Shown here in pieces: positions 51,802-60,438 of a stretch of 64,000 bases of DNA. The stretch is from Cryobacterium sp. GrIS_2_6 (GTDB taxonomy: Bacteria > Actinomycetota > Actinomycetes > Actinomycetales > Microbacteriaceae), in assembly GCF_035984545.1 (NCBI RefSeq), contig NZ_JAXCHP010000001.1, positions 3,596,001-3,660,000 on the forward strand, given 5' to 3'. The notes below the pieces were generated by a model. The model searched no databases and was not told the origin of the DNA. It saw only the letters and a list, made by a program, of their open reading frames with translations. Each line of letters starts with the position of its first letter. Position 1 is the first letter of the stretch. Both the position numbers and the translations under genes were made by a program.

Positions 51802-52218
51802 ATGACACAGGCCAGGAACAAGATCGCGAAGAGATCGGCACGGAAGCGGGGCTGGAACGACCTCAGCCCTCGTGAACAGACCGGGGTCCTCGTCGCCGGA
51901 TCGGTGCAGCTCGCGCTCGCCGCGACAGCGTGGGCGGAACTTGCGAAGCGGCCCGCCGCGCTCGTCAACGGTCCGAAGCTCCTGTGGGCCGCCATCATCG
52001 GAATGAACTTCATCGGGCCGATCGCCTACTTCGTGTGCGGCAGGCGGAAGTCGCCCGCGACAGGCCCGGTGCCGGCAGCGGTCACCGAGCCCGCGACGCC
52101 CTTGGCGCCCGCGGAGCCCGACGCGAGTCCAACGCCCGCACTGACACCGTCCGAGGCCGCCTCAGTGCCCCCGGTGGTCGACGAAGGCGAGCCGGGCCCC
52201 GTGCCGGGGCTTGCCTAG
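51802..52218 (+). CDS. Small membrane protein with PLDc_N-like segment
   Basis: A 138-aa protein. A basic N-terminus is followed by two hydrophobic helices (TGVLVAGSVQLALAATAWAELA and LLWAAIIGMNFIGPIAYFVCGRR); the second with the preceding RPAALVNGPKLLW matches the PLDc_N domain found alone in many actinobacterial membrane proteins. A Pro/Ala/Glu-rich cytoplasmic tail closes it. GGGGAGAA precedes ATG 51802. Function unknown. The tail overlaps the convergent glycosylase gene by 57 bases. Confidence 0.72.
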   Translation: MTQARNKIAKRSARKRGWNDLSPREQTGVLVAGSVQLALAATAWAELAKRPAALVNGPKLLWAAIIGMNFIGPIAYFVCGRRKSPATGPVPAAVTEPATPLAPAEPDASPTPALTPSEAASVPPVVDEGEPGPVPGLA

Positions 52219-53112
52219 GCTCCCGGAGGCCTCGAGCAGGCGGACGACCCGGTAGCGATGCGGCTGCCAGATGCGCATCGCGGAGACCATGAGCGCGTCG
52301 TCGAAGTCCGCGTCGAACAGGGTGTGGCCGATCGCCCCGGCGAGGTGGTAGTCCCCGACCGAGAGCGCATCGGCGTCGCCGAACGCCCGCTGAGCGACTT
52401 CCGCCGCCGTCCACTCGCCGATCCCCGGCACCGCCCGCAGCCGCGCGCTCGCCTCGGCCGCCGACAGGTCGCTCGCCGCTTCCAGCTGCCGCGTCACGGC
52501 GAGGCAGACCATCACCGTGCGGGACCGCTGCGGGTCGACACCGGCCCGATGCCACTCCCACGAGGGAATGAGCTGCCAGGCCCGTGCCGAAGGCGGCACG
52601 CGCATTCCGGCAGGTGCCGGGCCGGGAGCAGGTGTCCCATGCGCGCGGACGAGGGTGCGGAACGAGACCGTCGCCTGCAGGCTGATGACCTTCTGTTCGA
52701 GGATCGCGGGAATGAGCGATTCGATGACCCGCCCGGTGCGGGGGATCCGCAGGCCGGGCCAGCGCCGGTGCGCGTCCCGCACGAGCGGATGCTGCGCCTC
52801 GAACCCCGAGGGATCGTCGCGCTCCCCGAGAAGTTCCGGTGCGCCCTCGACAGCCTCCCTCGCGCCCTCGCCCCACGCCTCGCAGCGAAGCTCGGTCAGG
52901 CCGGACTGGGTCAGGCGCAGGGTCGCGGGTCCCGATCGGGTGAGCGTCGTGCGCCACACGGCACCGTCCTGGCTCACCTGGAAGGTGGGGTCCGTCCGGC
53001 CCCGGCGCAAGCGGGAGAGAGTGAGCGCGACATTCGTCGGATGGGCGGGCCGCCACCGGCTCGAGCAGTCCGCCGCCCCCGGTGCGTTGTCAGGTCCCGT
53101 CGCTGTATCCAC
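52162..53112 (-). CDS. AlkA-like DNA-3-methyladenine glycosylase (HhH-GPD)
   Basis: A 316-aa base-excision glycosylase. The helix-hairpin-helix LRAVPGIGEWTAAEVAQRAFGDADALSVGDYHL ends with the catalytic Asp of the GPD motif. Upstream IPAILEQKVISLQATVSFRTLV is the usual AlkA helix pair. It removes alkylated purines. Together with the AlkD-like gene 4.6 kb away it gives two alkylation-repair glycosylases in this part of the chromosome. Confidence 0.87.
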   Translation of the reverse strand: MDTATGPDNAPGAADCSSRWRPAHPTNVALTLSRLRRGRTDPTFQVSQDGAVWRTTLTRSGPATLRLTQSGLTELRCEAWGEGAREAVEGAPELLGERDDPSGFEAQHPLVRDAHRRWPGLRIPRTGRVIESLIPAILEQKVISLQATVSFRTLVRAHGTPAPGPAPAGMRVPPSARAWQLIPSWEWHRAGVDPQRSRTVMVCLAVTRQLEAASDLSAAEASARLRAVPGIGEWTAAEVAQRAFGDADALSVGDYHLAGAIGHTLFDADFDDALMVSAMRIWQPHRYRVVRLLEASGSLGKPRHGARLAFVDHRGH

Positions 53113-53221
53113 CCTGACAGCCTAAGGACTGCGTACGACACAGGGGCGTTCCCGGAGGCTCACTGCGCTTCGGGTGCGCTCCGAACCCCGGACCCTGAAC
53201 CTTCGAACACCTGGTGCCGGG

Positions 53222-53392
53222 TCAGTTTGCCCCGACCGTGAGGTGCTGCTTGTGAATCGGCTCGATCCGCACACTCGTGCGTTCGCAGCCAGAGCACTTG
53301 AGCACGTAGAGCGGCAGGGTGACCTGCTTCGCGTGCGCGGCGTTCGGCGTGAGCTGCGCCGGCGAATGACAGAACGGACACGTGATCAGCAT
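53222..53392 (-). CDS. 56-residue zinc-ribbon protein
   Basis: A small protein with two CxxC knuckles: MLITCPFCHSPAQL and LYVLKCSGCERTSVRIEP, spaced 24 residues, the pattern of a zinc ribbon. The end is IHKQHLTVGAN. AGGGGAC lies eight bases before the ATG at 53392. It is too short for most gene callers, but the two cysteine pairs and ribosome binding site support it. Function unknown; nucleic acid or protein binding is usual for such folds. Confidence 0.7.
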   Translation of the reverse strand: MLITCPFCHSPAQLTPNAAHAKQVTLPLYVLKCSGCERTSVRIEPIHKQHLTVGAN

Positions 53393-53561
53393 GGTTAGGT
53401 CCCCTAATCCTCTTACCCGCCACGGTTTGTAACGTGTACTTCAACGCTAGCTCTCGAAACCCGCCGTGGTACCCCCTAGACGGATGTGACGAACTATGTA
53501 TCCGTACAGAAACGGAAGCCTGCCACCGGTTGTGCTCGCCTGCGGTCGGCCGTTCGGGGCT

Positions 53562-53753
53562 TCAGTCCGTGTCGGAGCGCTCGATGACGAAGTCCGCGCC
53601 CGGGTAGACCACACTCTGGTGACCCTCGCCGAAGCGGACGAGGTATGGCGGTTCGCCGTCTGGCCCGCGAACCTCGATGATCTCCCCGTGCTTGTCCGGT
53701 GTCTCGACCGTGCGGCCGCGAATGATGATCCTGTCGCCGATGATTGCGTGCAT
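53562..53753 (-). CDS. DUF1918 protein
   Basis: A 63-aa beta-rich protein matching DUF1918: MHAIIGDRIIIRGRTVETPDKHGEIIEVRGPDGEPPYLVRFGEGHQSVVYPGADFVIE. An SH3-like barrel is expected. Function is not established. A start eight codons upstream is possible, but the family begins at MHA. It precedes nothing on its strand within 150 bases and follows the MarR gene by 45 bases, possibly in one transcript. Confidence 0.85.
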   Translation of the reverse strand: MHAIIGDRIIIRGRTVETPDKHGEIIEVRGPDGEPPYLVRFGEGHQSVVYPGADFVIERSDTD

Positions 53754-53798
53754 GGTCACGAACCTCCTGCGGCTCACGCTACGCCGGGGCGGCCGTTC

Positions 53799-54266
53799 TC
53801 AACAGGGCAGGTCCTCCGGCGGCGGGCAACCCGCCGGCCCGATCCGGAGCCGGTCGCACAGGGCGGTGAGCTGCTCGAGCTCTTCGTCGGAGAGAGCATC
53901 GCCGAAGCGGGCCGAGATCGACCCCATGTGGTCGACCGCGACACTGCGGAACAACGCGTACCCGGCGTCCGTCAGCTCGACGATGGCGCCACGCCCGTCG
54001 TTCGGGTCGGTGAGTTTGCGGATATACCCCCGCGAGGCCAGGCGATCGATCAGGCGACTCACGCTCGGCTGGGTGAGCAGCACGTGCTGGTTCAGGTCAC
54101 GCAAGCGGATGCGCCGGTCCGGCTCCCTGGAGAGGTTGAAGAGGACGTCGTACTCGTTGAAGGAGATCTCGCGGGACGGGAAATCGCTCGCTAGGCTGCG
54201 CATGATCGCCACCTGCGCGCGGAAGAGCGACTCCCAGGCGGATACTGCGGCCGCTCGATCCGTCAC
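53799..54266 (-). CDS. MarR family regulator
   Basis: A 155-aa winged-helix regulator: ISFNEYDVLFNLSREPDRRIRLRDLNQHVLLTQPSVSRLIDRLASRGYIRKLTDPNDGRGAIVELTDAG covers helix-turn-helix and wing with the conserved DxRG (NDGRGA). GTG start. It diverges from the decayed LysR gene. Ligand and targets unknown. Confidence 0.88.
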   Translation of the reverse strand: MTDRAAAVSAWESLFRAQVAIMRSLASDFPSREISFNEYDVLFNLSREPDRRIRLRDLNQHVLLTQPSVSRLIDRLASRGYIRKLTDPNDGRGAIVELTDAGYALFRSVAVDHMGSISARFGDALSDEELEQLTALCDRLRIGPAGCPPPEDLPC

Positions 54267-54374
54267 CAGTCCTCCTCAGTCGTGTCTTCCCAGACTAGAG
54301 AATCTACGCCGACTTGTGCGTCCCGCTGTCTTCCGTTTACTTTTATCCGTGCGTAGGCTAAACCGGACTTTGGG

Positions 54375-55128
54375 TTAGACATCAGGAAGCTCAACATGCT
54401 CGCCGAACTCGACCGGCTGGGCACGATCGCTGCCGTCGCGCGATCCCTCAACCTGACGACTCCGGGCATCTCCATGCAGCTCGCGACCCTGGAACGGGGG
54501 CTGGGCGTGAAGCTGACCGAGAAGCAGGGGCGTCGCGTGGTCGTCACGCCGGCCGGCCGTGTGCTCGCGCGTCACGGCAGCGTCATCGTCGACATGCTGG
54601 CCGTCGCGGAGATGGAGGCGGCCTCCCTCCGCGAGGGGGCAGTCGGCGTGTACCGGGTCGGCGCCTTCCCGACCGCTGCGCGAGCGATCATGCCGGCCGC
54701 GTGGACGGCGATCACGGCCGCCGATGACCGGGGCGTGGAGCTTCGGACCCGTCGGTTCGACCGTGGGCCTGGCCGAGTTCGCGGACCACAACTGGATTGT
54801 GCCCGGCCGGGAGCGCTCCTGCTTCGACATGGTGCACCGCGCCACGGACCTCGCCGGCTTCGAGCCCTGCACGGTCGCGGAAGCCACGGACTACCGGGTC
54901 CAACTCGAGCTCGTCGCGGCCGGGGTCGAAGTTGCGCTGATTCCCGAACTCGGGGCGACCGAGGTTCCGGCCGGCGTCGCCCTCGTCGATTTCGACGTTC
55001 CCGTCTAACGAACGATCCTGCTCGTGTCCCGTCGGGCCTCGGTCTCCGACGCGGGCCTTCAGCGAGTGTCTGCCGCCATCATCGCGTCGGCTGCAGCGCT
55101 ACTGCCCGCCGGGACGAGCGCGCGCTAG
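54375..55128 (+). pseudogene. Decayed LysR-type regulator
   Basis: LDIRKLNMLAELDRLGTIAAVARSLNLTTPGISMQLATLE is a good LysR helix-turn-helix. Near 54762 the frame changes and a central block of the effector domain is missing; VGLAEFADHNWIVPGRERSCFDMVHRATDL continues in the new frame. A TAA at 55006-55008 interrupts it, after which RTILLVSRRASVSDAGLQRVSAAI reads on to a final TAG at 55126. Internal deletion plus nonsense codon make it inactive. Confidence 0.85.
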
Positions 55129-55133
55129 GCATC

Positions 55134-55860
55134 TCACCCTGCGAACCGTGCTTCGCCGGGTCCGCGCCTGCGCCGAAACCACGCTACAAACCGATCTCCC
55201 TGGCTGATGCCCACGACCCCGAGCACGATCACTCCACCGCGCGCGAGCTCGCTGGGTAGCGGCACCTCGCCGAGCCAGGGATAGGAGATGAGCACGCCGA
55301 CTGCCGGCACCAGGTAGAGCAAAGAGGTGGATGTCACGACCGGCAGCCGCGCGACGGCATACCCCCAGAGCACGAACCCGACCCCGGACGGCAACACGCC
55401 GAGGTAGACACCGGCCACCTACGCCTGCGGACTCGCGGTCACCATTCCCGACCAGCCGAACGGCACGAACGGCACGGTCATGATCGTGCCGGCGACCATT
55501 GCGTGCGTGGCCACCTCGATGGCGGTGTACCGGTACAGCAGCAGTCGCGAGTGCGGGTGGTAGATGCCCTGCACGGCCATCGCGGCGACGACGATCCACA
55601 CGGCGCTGCTCAGGCTGATGCCTGCCCGCGCGACGCAGACGACGAGCACTCCGGTCACGGCAACGCAACTGCCGAGAATCCGGGCGACGCACCCGGAGGA
55701 ATGGTGCCGCGCCGAGTAGCACGGCGGCTGCCACGCACAGTCGCACAAAGGAAAGCCCGATCAAGCCTAGATTCGGAGCGGCTACCCCGATGGCGGGAAA
55801 GGCGCTCGCCCAGAGCACGACGACGCTGAGCCCGGCGAGCAACACGCGGGGCGAGGTCAT
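55134..55860 (-). pseudogene. Decayed EamA/DMT-family transporter
   Basis: Starts normally (LLAGLSVVVLWASAFPAIGVAAPNLGLIGLSFVRLCVAAAVLL) but loses frame near 55715; ILGSCVAVTGVLVVCVARAGISL and later segments follow in another frame with roughly 70 residues missing. A TAG at 55419-55421 (plus-strand cta) splits AVQGIYHP...SGMVTASPQA from VAGVYLGVLPSGVGFVLWGYAVARLPVV. Ten-helix drug/metabolite exporter originally. It converges with the broken LysR gene, which probably once regulated it. Confidence 0.83.
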
Positions 55861-56303
55861 GACTGAAGTCTGCGTTCGGTGAGGAGTTATGTCTATGTAG
55901 TTTTTATTGGCATCAGCCTAAACGGACGTTTGCCTTATCGATCAGGTCGGCTCTTGGCTGATTCGCAGAAAGAATACAGCCGCACAGCTAGCTTTCCGTT
56001 ACCGGTTCGTTATATATTCGTTGTGCGTCAACCGTTTGCTGTGGCGGAAGACGCGAAATGTGATTGCAGGACACTCTTGGTGCAAGGGAAGAGGGTCGGT
56101 CGTTAAGCCTCTACGACCGGCCCTCAATCACGTTAACGCCCCGTCCGCGTCATGAATCCGCAGCTCGTCGCGCACGGCGCATCCGCTCGCGCCTGAATCT
56201 GAGGCTTTCTGAAGTACGGCTAAAACACGTTTGCGCGTTCGGCGACCGTGCCTTGTCCGCAACTCAATGCGGATATGAGTCGGTGCAGGGTGGGGGACTG
56301 ACC
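55861..56303. other. Gene-free AT-richer stretch
   Basis: 443 bases with no supportable gene. A 75-codon open frame at 55879-56106 has no ribosome binding site, biased composition or recognisable motif. The left part contains the former promoter of the EamA pseudogene. No repeats or hairpins stand out. Confidence 0.5.
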
Positions 56304-57005
56304 CTAGAAAATGTCGGGGCTCGGTGTCGTCGACTGGCGGATGGAGACATCCGCGTGACGGTCGAAGCGGTAGCCGACGCCGCGCACCGTGCGCACGATG
56401 TCTTCGTAGCGGCCGAGCTTGGCGCGCAGGCGGCGCACGTGCACGTCGATGGTGCGCTCGTTGGGCGCGTCGTCCTCATCCGCGGCATCCCAGAGCTTTT
56501 CGATGAGTTCGGCACGCTCGATGGTGCGGCCCTCACGCAGCACGAGGTACTGCAGGAGTTCGAATTCCTTGTAGGTCAGCGCAGCGGTCTCGTTGTCGAG
56601 CACGACGCGCTTGCGGGAGATGTCCACGACGACGCCGCCGGCGGCGCGGTCCGGGTCGGCCACCGTGCGGTGGCGAGCCAGGGCGTCAGGGTCCTGGAGG
56701 GCGAGGCGCACGACGTCCACGTCGCGCCCGCCGGCCCCTGCCGGGGCGAGCGCCACGGCGGCGTGGGTTTCCGCGTTCGGGGCGAGTTCCTCGGTGAGGG
56801 CCTTGAGCGCCTCGACGATGCGGTGCAGCGAGGTGCCGGCCGCGGCGGCCTTGGCCTCGTCGATGCCGACGTAGAGGACGAAGCCGCGGGCCTCTGTGCC
56901 TTCCGGCACGGCGCGGATGCGGGGGGCAGCGGGGGCAGGCGCCAAGGCGAGTGCCGGGCGGGCGTTCTGGATGGAGCGGGCGGTGTCAATGTGTGCGAGC
57001 GACAT
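56304..57005 (-). CDS. Winged-helix regulator with OmpR/PhoB-type C-terminus
   Basis: A 233-aa DNA-binding protein. The C-terminal OmpR-type winged helix is complete: ISRKRVVLDNETAALTYKEFELLQYLVLREGRTIERAELIEKLWD, ERTIDVHVRRLRAKLG and VRGVGYRFD. The N-terminal part (RGFVLYVGIDEAKAAAAGTSLHRIVEALKALTEELAP) is not a receiver domain and lacks a phospho-acceptor site, so this is a stand-alone regulator. AAGGA precedes ATG 57005. Targets unknown. Confidence 0.87.
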   Translation of the reverse strand: MSLAHIDTARSIQNARPALALAPAPAAPRIRAVPEGTEARGFVLYVGIDEAKAAAAGTSLHRIVEALKALTEELAPNAETHAAVALAPAGAGGRDVDVVRLALQDPDALARHRTVADPDRAAGGVVVDISRKRVVLDNETAALTYKEFELLQYLVLREGRTIERAELIEKLWDAADEDDAPNERTIDVHVRRLRAKLGRYEDIVRTVRGVGYRFDRHADVSIRQSTTPSPDIF

Positions 57006-57557
57006 GGCAGGAGTCCTTGGGAGTGATGATGCTGGGGTGAACCCGGCGCTCTGCGCGGTTGTGGGTTCGACAATGGTCGTTGCGACCGGGTGCGGAGCGT
57101 CAGAAAGGCTCCGGGAGTTCAACCGACTGACGCAGAACCGCTGGGTGCTACTGCACGGGGTTCGGAGGCGAGAGGGGAACTCGGCGATGATGTCGCGATT
57201 CAGCGGCACATTCGGCAACACTCGGCGCGCATGCCGGGCATCATCATGCCGGCAGTCCCAAGGGCCTCGAGGGAGGTCAGGGGGCGGTGAGAGGTTGTCA
57301 TAACTGTGAGTAAAGCCCACTGTTACGGCATGTGTCAACTTTGTGACGCACGAAGCCGGGAAACCTGCTGCATCACGTTCGCCCCGGTCGGGTCGAACGG
57401 GAGGATCCTTGCCCGATGGGCACTTCATCACATATTCCTCGATGAAAAGTTACTTCATCAAAGATTCGTGAAAGTTTGGTGCTGCAACGTTCGTGTGTCG
57501 CAGGACCTGCGTGTTCCGCCGGCGTGGTCTCTTCCGACGGAACGGGCGGAGTGTGCC
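57006..57557. other. 552-base intergenic region
   Basis: No gene is supported. It probably contains the promoter of the winged-helix gene. Two features stand out: acttcatca occurs at 57422-57430 and 57452-57460, 30 bases apart, and gatgaaaagt between them makes an inverted partner, a possible binding site; and a long A/T-richer patch surrounds it. Confidence 0.45.
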
Positions 57558-58190
57558 CTAGACGAGTCCGTACAGACGGTCGCCGGCGTCGCCGAGTCCG
57601 GGAATGATGTAGCCGAGCTCGTTGAGGCGTTCGTCGACGGCGCCGAGAATGATCGACACCTCACGACCGGGGAATGCCGCCTCGACGGCAGCGAGACCCT
57701 CTGGCGCCGCGAGGATGCAAATGGCCGTCACGTCGACGGCACCGCGGTCGAAGAGGAACTTGATGGCCGCGATCAGCGAGCCGCCGGTGGCGAGCATCGG
57801 GTCGAGCACGAAGCACTGGCGGTCGGAGAGGTCGTCGGGCAGGCGCTCGGCGTAGGTGGTCGGCTGGAGGGTCTCCTCGTTGCGGGCCATCCCGAGGAAG
57901 CCGACCTCTGCGGTCGGCAGCAGCTTGACCATGCCCTCGAGCATGCCGAGGCCGGCGCGCAGGATCGGCACGACGAGTGGCTTCGGGTCGCTGATCTGCA
58001 CCCCGTTGGCCAGCCCGACCGGGGTTTCGACGGTAATGTCTTCGACCCGCACCCCGCGGGTCCCCTCATAGGCGAGGAGCGTCATCAGCTCCTCCACGAG
58101 GGAGCGGAAGAGCGGTGAGGAGGTGCGTTTGTCCCGCAGAACCGTCAGTTTATGGGTGATGAGCGGATGGTCGGCTACATGGACTCGCAT
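57558..58190 (-). CDS. upp: Uracil phosphoribosyltransferase
   Basis: A 210-aa enzyme making UMP from uracil and PRPP in pyrimidine salvage. [15 protein letters not shown], the PRPP-binding loop [18 protein letters not shown] and the uracil-binding [15 protein letters not shown] end are all typical. TAGATT at 58197-58202 (minus strand) lies six bases before the ATG, with no ribosome binding site, so the mRNA is probably leaderless. Divergent from tadA. Confidence 0.95.
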   Translation of the reverse strand: MRVHVADHPLITHKLTVLRDKRTSSPLFRSLVEELMTLLAYEGTRGVRVEDITVETPVGLANGVQISDPKPLVVPILRAGLGMLEGMVKLLPTAEVGFLGMARNEETLQPTTYAERLPDDLSDRQCFVLDPMLATGGSLIAAIKFLFDRGAVDVTAICILAAPEGLAAVEAAFPGREVSIILGAVDERLNELGYIIPGLGDAGDRLYGLV

Positions 58191-58196
58191 AGGCTC

Positions 58197-58202
58197 AATC
58201 TA
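58197..58202 (-). promoter_or_regulatory. -10 box of upp
   Basis: TAGATT on the minus strand, followed after six bases by ATG. It has the same arrangement as the MFS promoter at 29210. Confidence 0.55.
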
Positions 58203-58223
58203 CTAGCTGGGGGAGGTATCCGG

Positions 58224-58703
58224 ATGGGCGAGCAGGGTCGTGAGCACCGCGAATGGATGCGGCTTGCCCTCCGGGAGGCTCGCGCGGCCCTCGGGACGGG
58301 TGACGTCCCGGTCGGCGCGGTCGTGATCGATGCCTCCGGTGTCGTCGTCGGCCATGGCCGCAACGACAGGGAGGCACGGCAGGACCCGACCGGTCACGCC
58401 GAGATCGTCGCCATCCGGGCCGCGGCCGCCGCTCTCGGCGACTGGCACCTGACCGGCTGCACTCTGGTGGTCACGCTCGAGCCGTGCGTGATGTGCGCCG
58501 GCGCGATCCTGGCCGCGCGGATCCCGGTCGTCGTCTTCGGCGCCTGGGACGAGAAGGCGGGGGCCGCGGGCTCCGTGTACGACGTTCTGCGCGACCGCAG
58601 GCTCAACCATCGTGCCGAGGTCTACGCGGAGGTCGACGCCGAGGAGTGCGGCGCCCTCCTCCGGGAGTTCTTCAGCGATCCAGCCCGTCGAGCCATTCGC
58701 TGA
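58224..58703 (+). CDS. tadA: tRNA adenosine(34) deaminase
   Basis: A 159-aa zinc deaminase converting A34 to inosine in tRNA-Arg(ACG), the tRNA present at 30708. Zinc and catalytic motifs TGHAEI (HAE) and LEPCVMCAGA (PCxxC) are intact; DVPVGAVVI and the C-terminal AGSVYDVLRDRRLNHR are standard. GGGGAGG precedes ATG 58224. Overlaps the convergent amidotransferase gene by 32 bases. Confidence 0.95.
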   Translation: MGEQGREHREWMRLALREARAALGTGDVPVGAVVIDASGVVVGHGRNDREARQDPTGHAEIVAIRAAAAALGDWHLTGCTLVVTLEPCVMCAGAILAARIPVVVFGAWDEKAGAAGSVYDVLRDRRLNHRAEVYAEVDAEECGALLREFFSDPARRAIR

Positions 58704-59421
58704 ACAGCGCGCGGGAAGCATCCTGCATCGTCCCGGCGTAGAGCTCGCGCTCCGCGCGCAGCGCCTCAGGGTCGAGGCCGGCCGCGGTGACCTCCGCAGC
58801 GGATGCGCGCAGCCAGACCTCGTGCATCGCCGGTGTCACTTCGGGGTGGAACTGCACGGCGAGCGCCCAGTCTCCAATGGAGAACGCCTCGTTGGCGTAC
58901 TGCGGCGAACCGGCCAGGCGCGTCACGCCCTCCGGAAGGTCGAAGGTGTCGCTGTGCCACTGCAGCACTGGGACGCCGGCCACGTGACGGAGCGGTCCCG
59001 CGGCGCCGAGACTCGTCGGTTCGACCGTGCGGAAACCGATCTCGTTCGTCGGCCCCGGGTAGACCCTGGCACCGAGGGCGTTGGCCATCAGCTGGGCGCC
59101 GAGGCACACGCCGAACACCGGGCGCTCGGAGGCGATCCGGTCCTGCAGGATCGTGATCTCCTGGGCAAGCGCGGGGAACCGGTCGGTCTCATACGCACCC
59201 ATCTCACCGCCGAGCACGACGACGAGGTCGGCGGAGGTGGGGTCGATCGTGCTGAGGTCGTCGCTGAGGATCTCGACGTAGGTCACGGTGTAGCCGTGCT
59301 CGTGGAGCACGGGCTCGAGGTTGCCGAGATGGATGGTGGCGTCGTGGCGCAGCACGAGTGCCGTCCGCGTCAGAGCGGCCGGCGCGGCATCCGTGGCCGG
59401 GACGGCGGGCGCGTCGCTCAT
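58672..59421 (-). CDS. Class I glutamine amidotransferase-like protein
   Basis: A 249-aa GATase1 domain protein. Nucleophilic Cys in VFGVCLGAQLMA, catalytic His-Glu in AVQFHPEVTP, LVVLGGEMGAYE as the oxyanion loop. It stands alone without a synthetase domain, like the GuaA-type stand-alone amidotransferases. ATG 59421 overlaps the stop of the CDF transporter gene (ATGA), so they are coupled. Acceptor unknown. Confidence 0.88.
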   Translation of the reverse strand: MSDAPAVPATDAAPAALTRTALVLRHDATIHLGNLEPVLHEHGYTVTYVEILSDDLSTIDPTSADLVVVLGGEMGAYETDRFPALAQEITILQDRIASERPVFGVCLGAQLMANALGARVYPGPTNEIGFRTVEPTSLGAAGPLRHVAGVPVLQWHSDTFDLPEGVTRLAGSPQYANEAFSIGDWALAVQFHPEVTPAMHEVWLRASAAEVTAAGLDPEALRAERELYAGTMQDASRALFSEWLDGLDR

Positions 59422-60380
59422 TCCCGGCCCCGGATGATGATGGTGTCGGTGAGCGGGCCGTGCTGGCTCGGGTCGTGGAACACGTCGGGCTCGAGATAGA
59501 TCGCGCGGGCGCTCGGCATCGCCGCCCGAACGCGTTCCTCGATAACGTCGATCGACGCCGCGACGTCGGAGAAGCGCAGCTCGGCGTCGAACGCGAGCTT
59601 CGCGGCGACGAGCAGTTCGTCCGGCCCGAGGTAGAGCGTCTTCATGTGGATGATGCGCTGCGTCTCCGGGCCGTTCAGGATCGCGCGCTGGATCGTCGCC
59701 GTGTCGGCCGGGCGGGCGCCCTCGCCGACGAGGAGGCTCTTCGTCTCGATGCCGAGCACGATCGCGACGAGTACGAGGAGGATACCGATGCAGATGGTCC
59801 CGATCGCGTCCCAGATCGGGTCGCCGGTGACGATGGTGAGGCCGACGCCGAGGAACGCGAGCACGAGGCCGCTGAGCGCCGCGACGTCTTCGAGCAGCAC
59901 CACGGGCAGCTCGGGGGCCTTGGCGTGCCGGATGAACTGCACCCAGGTCTCCCCGCCCCTGGTGTGGTTCGATTCCTTGATCGCGGTGCGCAGGGAGAAC
60001 GATTCGAGGCCCATCGCCACGAGCAGCACGAGGATCGGCAGCCACGGTACGTCGAGGTGGTGCGGGTCCTGCAGCTTCTGCGCCCCTTCATAGAGAGAGA
60101 AGACGCCGCCGATGGAGAACAGGATGATCGAGACGACGAAGGCGTAGACATAACGTTCGCGCCCGTAGCCGAACGGATGCTCCGTGTCGGCGTCCTTCCG
60201 CGACTTGCGGGCTCCGAGCAGCAACAGGAGCTGGTTGCCGGAGTCGGCGAGGGAGTGCACGCCCTCCGCGAGCATCGAGGACGAACCGGAGAACGCCCAG
60301 GCGATGAGTTTTGTCGCGGCGATGCCCAGGTTCGCACCGAGTGCAGCGATGATGGCCTTGTTCCCCGAGGATGCGCTCAT
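59418..60380 (-). CDS. Cation diffusion facilitator transporter
   Basis: A 320-aa metal-proton antiporter. Six membrane helices: AIIAALGANLGIAATKLIAW, MLAEGVHSLADSGNQLLLLLG with the HxxxD metal site, RERYVYAFVVSIILF, and LLEDVAALSGLVLAFLGVGL with a DxxxL replacing the second HxxxD, as in the SLC30A9-like branch. A C-terminal cytoplasmic domain follows. It likely moves zinc or another divalent ion out of the cytoplasm. Confidence 0.88.
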   Translation of the reverse strand: MSASSGNKAIIAALGANLGIAATKLIAWAFSGSSSMLAEGVHSLADSGNQLLLLLGARKSRKDADTEHPFGYGRERYVYAFVVSIILFSIGGVFSLYEGAQKLQDPHHLDVPWLPILVLLVAMGLESFSLRTAIKESNHTRGGETWVQFIRHAKAPELPVVLLEDVAALSGLVLAFLGVGLTIVTGDPIWDAIGTICIGILLVLVAIVLGIETKSLLVGEGARPADTATIQRAILNGPETQRIIHMKTLYLGPDELLVAAKLAFDAELRFSDVAASIDVIEERVRAAMPSARAIYLEPDVFHDPSQHGPLTDTIIIRGRE

Positions 60381-60438
60381 GCAGCAATTCTAGGAGGCCC
60401 CTGAGGCTGCGAAACGCCCGGAAAAGTAGACTGGCTGC

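Noticed and set aside
53160..53444. 94-codon minus-strand open frame overlapping the zinc-ribbon gene
   Set aside because: It is the shifted frame of the 56-aa zinc-ribbon gene, which has a ribosome binding site and paired CxxC motifs.
55879..56106. 75-codon gene in the gap after the EamA pseudogene
   Set aside because: No ribosome binding site, no GC-rich third positions and no recognisable motif.
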